In this document: one piece after another, positions 60,516 through 64,000 of the stretch
Position numbering within the stretch: the stretch's first letter is position 1
Layout of the letters: each line of letters begins with the position of its first letter
Notes under the pieces: generated by a model
What the model was told of the DNA's origin: nothing
Databases searched by the model: none
Seen by the model: the letters and a program-made list of their open reading frames with translations, nothing else
From: UTCHB3 sp964531325
GTDB lineage: Bacteria; Bacteroidota; Ignavibacteria; Ignavibacteriales; Ignavibacteriaceae
Direction of reading: 5' to 3'
Assembly: GCA_964531325.1 (NCBI GenBank)
Contig: CAZHCW010000003.1
Span: 1-64,000 of the forward strand
Length of the DNA stretch: 64,000 nucleotides
Program-made: the position numbers and the translations under genes

Positions 60516-61694
60516 CTATCTGGGGTGATACGCAGTCGCCGAGCCAACCCAGGTTTTGTTTTTGTTGAAGTCAACGCCCATCATTTTTCCTTTTGAGAAT
60601 CGTGTGAGGTTGTTGACTAAAACAGGTATTTCATTCCATAAAAACATCATTCTGATCTCACATTTTGAATAACCTTCGGGTGTGAGAATCAATGGCGCAT
60701 ACTCTATCTTTCTTTGAAGGATATAGTTGTGCCTCTCGGTTTTGGAATCAAGCAAGTCTTTGGTAACTTCTACTTCAACACCCAGACCTGCAAATGAAAA
60801 GAGTGGTTTTAACACAAAATTCTCGAGATCTGCGGGATATTCTTTGAGATCGGAAAGAAAATGACATTCGGGGACAAATGGTCCCTTCAGATAAGGGAGT
60901 GAATATTTGCTGATCAGGAAAAACCAGTCGGGGTGCCCCACCCAGTGGGCATCAAGGTCATCCTGAAACGAAAATGAAGCCTGAATATCCTTCCTGAACA
61001 ACTCATCATAAATTACGCGGTTATAGATTCTATCGATTTGGATTTCTCTTCCACCCTCATTATAAAAAAGTTGTTTCCCTCTTTTAATCACATCTGTAAT
61101 ACAAACAGATTTTACACCGGTGTATTTTTCGGTGACAACAAAATCGATGAGAGTCTTTTGTTTGTCGGGTTCAATCTCAAGAAGGATTACATTTTCAGGA
61201 CTGGAATCACCCAATAAGGTCTTTTTAAGGAGTTCGATATACGATTCTTTTTCGAGACCACTGTAGAAAGCAGTGTAATTTTCCGGTAATTGATAGTGCC
61301 TCTGAAATACTTCATCATAATAGACTTGAAACCCGTATAAAGAAGGGAAACCCTGTAATTCTATCAGTTTAGGTATAAATCCACCTTTTCCATCATCACA
61401 GATGGCAAAATCGATTTGCAGAAACACGGGATGATCTTCACGGTTTGGCACAGCAAGCCCATCAGGAATTGAAGCCTCGGCATATTTCCTGTATTCATCG
61501 GTATCAAGCTGTTTAATGATGTTATCGCAAGCTTCCTCAAGTGTTTTTGTTAATTCACCAGAAAGGAAAAGGGGTGTTTCACAAACCCTGAAATCGAGTT
61601 TCACCCCGGCAGAGCTGTTTAAATCCTCAATAAATGAATTATACTTATCTTCTGTAAAACCTTCGTTATACAGGGTTCTAATGTCTTTTACCAT
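60516..61694 (-). CDS. ATP-grasp-like protein of a ligase cluster
   Basis: A 392-residue soluble protein. The C-terminal half looks like an ATP-grasp fold: the nucleotide loop FVLKPLFSFAGLGVEVEV (K-P-x(n)-G-x-G), YILQRKIEY, and KCEIRMMFLWNE. The N-terminal half contains QIDFAIC and KLIELQGFPSLYG, which are acidic and may bind metal or an amine substrate, as in glutathionylspermidine-synthase-like or circularly permuted members. It is distal in the three-gene cluster, separated from the YbdK gene by a repeat-filled 173-base gap. Confidence 0.65.
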   Translation of the reverse strand: MVKDIRTLYNEGFTEDKYNSFIEDLNSSAGVKLDFRVCETPLFLSGELTKTLEEACDNIIKQLDTDEYRKYAEASIPDGLAVPNREDHPVFLQIDFAICDDGKGGFIPKLIELQGFPSLYGFQVYYDEVFQRHYQLPENYTAFYSGLEKESYIELLKKTLLGDSSPENVILLEIEPDKQKTLIDFVVTEKYTGVKSVCITDVIKRGKQLFYNEGGREIQIDRIYNRVIYDELFRKDIQASFSFQDDLDAHWVGHPDWFFLISKYSLPYLKGPFVPECHFLSDLKEYPADLENFVLKPLFSFAGLGVEVEVTKDLLDSKTERHNYILQRKIEYAPLILTPEGYSKCEIRMMFLWNEIPVLVNNLTRFSKGKMMGVDFNKNKTWVGSATAYHPR

Positions 61695-61734
61695 AAGTCT
61701 TTAGTTAATGATTAAAATTTTAAAAAGAGATTCA

Positions 61735-61860
61735 GAACCTCGGAACTCCGGAACCTCAGTGCAGTAGAACTTCGGAACTCCGGAACTCCGGAACCTCAGA
61801 GCCTCTGTAGTACCGAATCACCGAATCACCGAAGTACTGAAGTTCCGAATTTCTGAAGTT
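61735..61860. repeat. Minisatellite of CGGAACTC and related units with inverted CCGAA copies
   Basis: The gap between two ligase genes is filled by CGGAACTCCGGAACCTCAG-type units in tandem (to ~61800), then ACCGAATCACCGAATCACCG and GAAGTTCCGAATTTCTGAAGTTCCGAA. The second half is partly the reverse complement of the first, so the segment can fold into a long imperfect hairpin. Confidence 0.75.
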
Positions 61861-61867
61861 CCGAAAT

Positions 61868-62986
61868 TTACTTCCTCAAATCCAACCCTCTATGGGTCTC
61901 ATCAATTATGTAGTCAGTTACATTTTTAAGATCATAGCTCTGTTCCCAGACTCTTAGTTGTCTGTCGGAACCGGTGCCCATCTCAAGAATTTTATGAACG
62001 AAATTGATTTCTTCGCGACTGTCGAGATCGTCGATAACATCATCCACAAACTCAAGGAGCTCGTGAATCAAGTCGATCGTTGGCACTTCTTCTCTTTTTC
62101 CAAAATCGATAAGCTTACCGTTTATTCCATATCGTGAAGCGCGGAATTTGTTTTCAGCGATTAATGCTCTTCTGTAGAGGCGGAAACCGAGATTTTGGCG
62201 AATAAGGCGATAAAGTTTTACAACAACAGCCTGCATAAGGGCGGTTAGTGCGATCGTTTCGTCTGCTCTCAGCGGAATGTCACAGATTCTGAATTCTATT
62301 GTCGGGAAAAACGGATGAAGCCTGATATCCCACCAGATTTTTTTGGCGTTATCGATACAATTTGTTTTTACGAGTAGATTAACATAGTTATCATACTCGC
62401 CGATCGACATAAAATAATCAGGAATACCGGTTCTTGGGAAGCGGTCAAATACTTTAACACGGTAACTGTGGAAACCGGTGTTTCTTCCCACCCAAAAAGG
62501 TGAATTGGTAGAGAGTGCAAAGATATGGGGCAGAAAATAACGGGCTGCGTTCATAATGTGAATTGCAGTTTCCCGGTCTTCTACACCAACATGTACATGG
62601 AGACCAAAAATGAGATTGGCTCTTGCCACCAATTGCATATCGTCCACCACCTGTTTATAACGGGGGTCTTCTGTTATTCTCTGGTCTTTCCAATGTGAAA
62701 AAGGATGAGTTCCGGCGGCTGCAATTCTTAAATTATTTTTGAAAGCAAGTTTTGCAAGCTCACTGCGAAGCCTGAATACTTCCGATTTCGCTTCTTTTAC
62801 ATTTTTACACACACCGGTGCCCGTTTCCACGACCGATTGATGCATCTCCGGTTTAAGGAATTCCTTTAATATCAGTTCACCATCCTCGAATATCTCCTGG
62901 ATATGCGATTTTAACTCCCGTGTTTCAGGGTCAATGATCTGAAATTCTTCTTCTACTCCTAATGTGAATGTAGGACTGTTGGACAT
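61868..62986 (-). CDS. YbdK/GCS2-type carboxylate-amine ligase
   Basis: A 372-residue protein of the glutamate-cysteine ligase family 2 (PF04107). The hallmark LGVEEEFQIIDPETREL opens it; AAGTHPFSHW, LIFGLHVHVGV and PTIEFRICDIPLR follow. Family members join an amino acid carboxylate to an amine using ATP; E. coli YbdK shows weak glutamate-cysteine ligase activity. No glutathione synthetase (gshB) is next to it; instead an ATP-grasp protein is seven bases upstream. The true substrate is unknown. Confidence 0.9.
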   Translation of the reverse strand: MSNSPTFTLGVEEEFQIIDPETRELKSHIQEIFEDGELILKEFLKPEMHQSVVETGTGVCKNVKEAKSEVFRLRSELAKLAFKNNLRIAAAGTHPFSHWKDQRITEDPRYKQVVDDMQLVARANLIFGLHVHVGVEDRETAIHIMNAARYFLPHIFALSTNSPFWVGRNTGFHSYRVKVFDRFPRTGIPDYFMSIGEYDNYVNLLVKTNCIDNAKKIWWDIRLHPFFPTIEFRICDIPLRADETIALTALMQAVVVKLYRLIRQNLGFRLYRRALIAENKFRASRYGINGKLIDFGKREEVPTIDLIHELLEFVDDVIDDLDSREEINFVHKILEMGTGSDRQLRVWEQSYDLKNVTDYIIDETHRGLDLRK

Positions 62987-62992
62987 ATTGCC

Positions 62993-63949
62993 TCACTTTA
63001 TTAGACCACCCTGGGAAGTACTTTTTACAAAGCTACCCCAGACCGTATTAAATTTATTTGCGTTATATTTTTTAGCTTTTCTTATTGCCATGTTGGCAGT
63101 TGCTTCAACCACCCACTCAAAATTCTCTTCACCAACCGAATAAACATCAGCATCGGGTGCCGGATTACAAAAATCGATTGCAAAAGGAACACCATCTCTT
63201 ACGGCAAATTCAACTGTGTTGAAATCATAGCCAAGAGCATTGTTGAGTTTCAGTACATCCTCTTTGATTTTTGCGAGAAGACCCTTGCCGTATTTCAGTT
63301 TTTCTCTTACATAACGGAGGTGATGTGGTTGTTTAGGGTCGTAAGCCATAATTCTGACATCTTTTTGATCGATGCAATAACAGCGGAAATAATCAGTGAA
63401 CTGAATTTCCTCCTGCAACATCATAACAAGCTGACCTGTTTCGTTGTAGGCTTTAAAAAACTGTTCTTTGTCTTCAACTCTGTAAACATTTTTCCAACCA
63501 CCACCTGCAAAAGGTTTAAAGAATGCAGGAAATCCGACATAATCAAAAATACCATCCCAATCGAGAGGATATTTAAGGTTTCTGAACGACTTGGTGGTTG
63601 TGTCAGGTGGATGCACATTCGAAGGGAGTATTACAGTTTTTGGAACCGCAACACCTGTTGAAAGTGCAAGAGCATTGTTAAAAAATTTATCGTCGGCGCT
63701 CCACCAGAAAGGGTTGTTAACCACTGCCGTTCCGGCAATCGCTTCGTTTTTTAACATGGCACGATAAAAAGGGACATCCTGCGAGATTCTGTCGATAATT
63801 ACTGCATAACCTGAAGACTGACCTTGCATAACTTTATCGATTTGAACATACTCGGCTACAATATCTTTTTCCTTCTTTGAGTTTACTCTCTCCACAAAAG
63901 CTGGTGGAAAGGTTTCTTCCATTCCGAAAAGTATTCCAATTTTTTTCAT
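62993..63949 (-). CDS. ATP-grasp domain ligase (RimK-like)
   Basis: A 318-residue enzyme. The ATP-grasp core has the lysine loop FFKPFAGGGWKNVYRV (~140-155), LQEEIQFTDYFRCY (~178-191), and the metal-binding VEFAVRDGVPFAIDFCNPAPD (split: VEFAVRDG, AIDFCNP, ~240-265). An N-terminal Rossmann-like domain begins KKIGILFG. Such enzymes add an amine (often an amino acid) to a carboxylate through an acyl phosphate. It lies seven bases upstream of the YbdK-type ligase on the same transcript; the gene order may continue beyond the window edge. GGAACAATT precedes the ATG. Confidence 0.85.
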   Translation of the reverse strand: MKKIGILFGMEETFPPAFVERVNSKKEKDIVAEYVQIDKVMQGQSSGYAVIIDRISQDVPFYRAMLKNEAIAGTAVVNNPFWWSADDKFFNNALALSTGVAVPKTVILPSNVHPPDTTTKSFRNLKYPLDWDGIFDYVGFPAFFKPFAGGGWKNVYRVEDKEQFFKAYNETGQLVMMLQEEIQFTDYFRCYCIDQKDVRIMAYDPKQPHHLRYVREKLKYGKGLLAKIKEDVLKLNNALGYDFNTVEFAVRDGVPFAIDFCNPAPDADVYSVGEENFEWVVEATANMAIRKAKKYNANKFNTVWGSFVKSTSQGGLIK

Positions 63950-64000
63950 AATTGTTCCATTGGTTAAGTTTTTAACAGGCTATTTGATCTTTTTTGGGTC

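Noticed and set aside
1..64000. CRISPR arrays, rRNA operons, tRNAs, intact transposases, integrases
   Set aside because: No spaced 25-40-base repeats, no 16S/23S or tRNA consensus (GGTTCRANYCC with stems) and no DDE or tyrosine recombinase proteins were seen on reading both strands; very short or divergent tRNAs cannot be excluded by eye.

Overview
The window is the replication-origin neighbourhood of an AT-rich bacterial chromosome. The most likely source is the Ignavibacteria/Ignavibacteriales branch of the Bacteroidota-Chlorobi superphylum. Five large exported proteins end in the C-terminal sorting domain read by the type IX secretion system, four of them with a YPNPFNP-type motif. At least two intergenic sites match the Bacteroidota promoter TAnnTTTG. 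The housekeeping proteins read as Bacteroidota/Chlorobi-like. No rRNA, tRNA, CRISPR array or intact insertion sequence was recognised.

Layout: 1-2.2 kb holds T9SS cargo proteins (one cut by the window edge). At 2.3-4.7 kb are mscL and a leftward hslV-hslU pair. From 4.8 to 10.1 kb a leftward block encodes a patatin/Omp85 fusion, yidC, rnpA and rpmH. The oriC region lies on both sides of dnaA (10.2-12.1 kb), with consensus DnaA boxes upstream and downstream. Rightward from it come a PhoU-like/Pit phosphate pair, a leftward sppA, a decaying 2.8-kb accessory patch, then dnaN-recF-dciA-like-gyrB-gyrA.

At 28-34 kb is a tight operon with two different glutamate dehydrogenases flanking a receiver/PEP-synthase-like protein and a zinc-ribbon protein. 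A T9SS cargo and a PEGA-like lipoprotein or exported protein follow. At 36.5-40.2 kb two ABC exporter half-genes (one ATP site degenerate) enclose a 48-residue ORF, followed by fbp. At 41.7-48.4 kb a seven-gene leftward operon encodes a complete FlxABCD-HdrABC-type electron-bifurcating complex, with a MarR regulator divergent from it. After that come a GH13-like protein lacking its nucleophile, a Nudix hydrolase, a T9SS subtilase, a small membrane protein, dxr-rseP, a parallel-beta-helix T9SS protein, a four-helix-bundle protein and a three-gene peptide-ligase cluster (two ATP-grasp-type proteins and one YbdK/GCS2 ligase) that runs to the window end.

Most notable candidates for undescribed biology: (1) an ATPase plus PD-(D/E)XK-nuclease-like pair between sppA and dnaN, each broken by one single-base indel in an A/T run, and resembling a decayed defence module; (2) the GCS2/ATP-grasp ligase cluster with no known product; (3) the GDH-receiver/ATP-grasp-zinc ribbon-GDH operon; (4) a GH13 pseudoenzyme; (5) several families of intergenic repeats, including a recurrent hairpin used as terminator and partial gene copies next to their parents.
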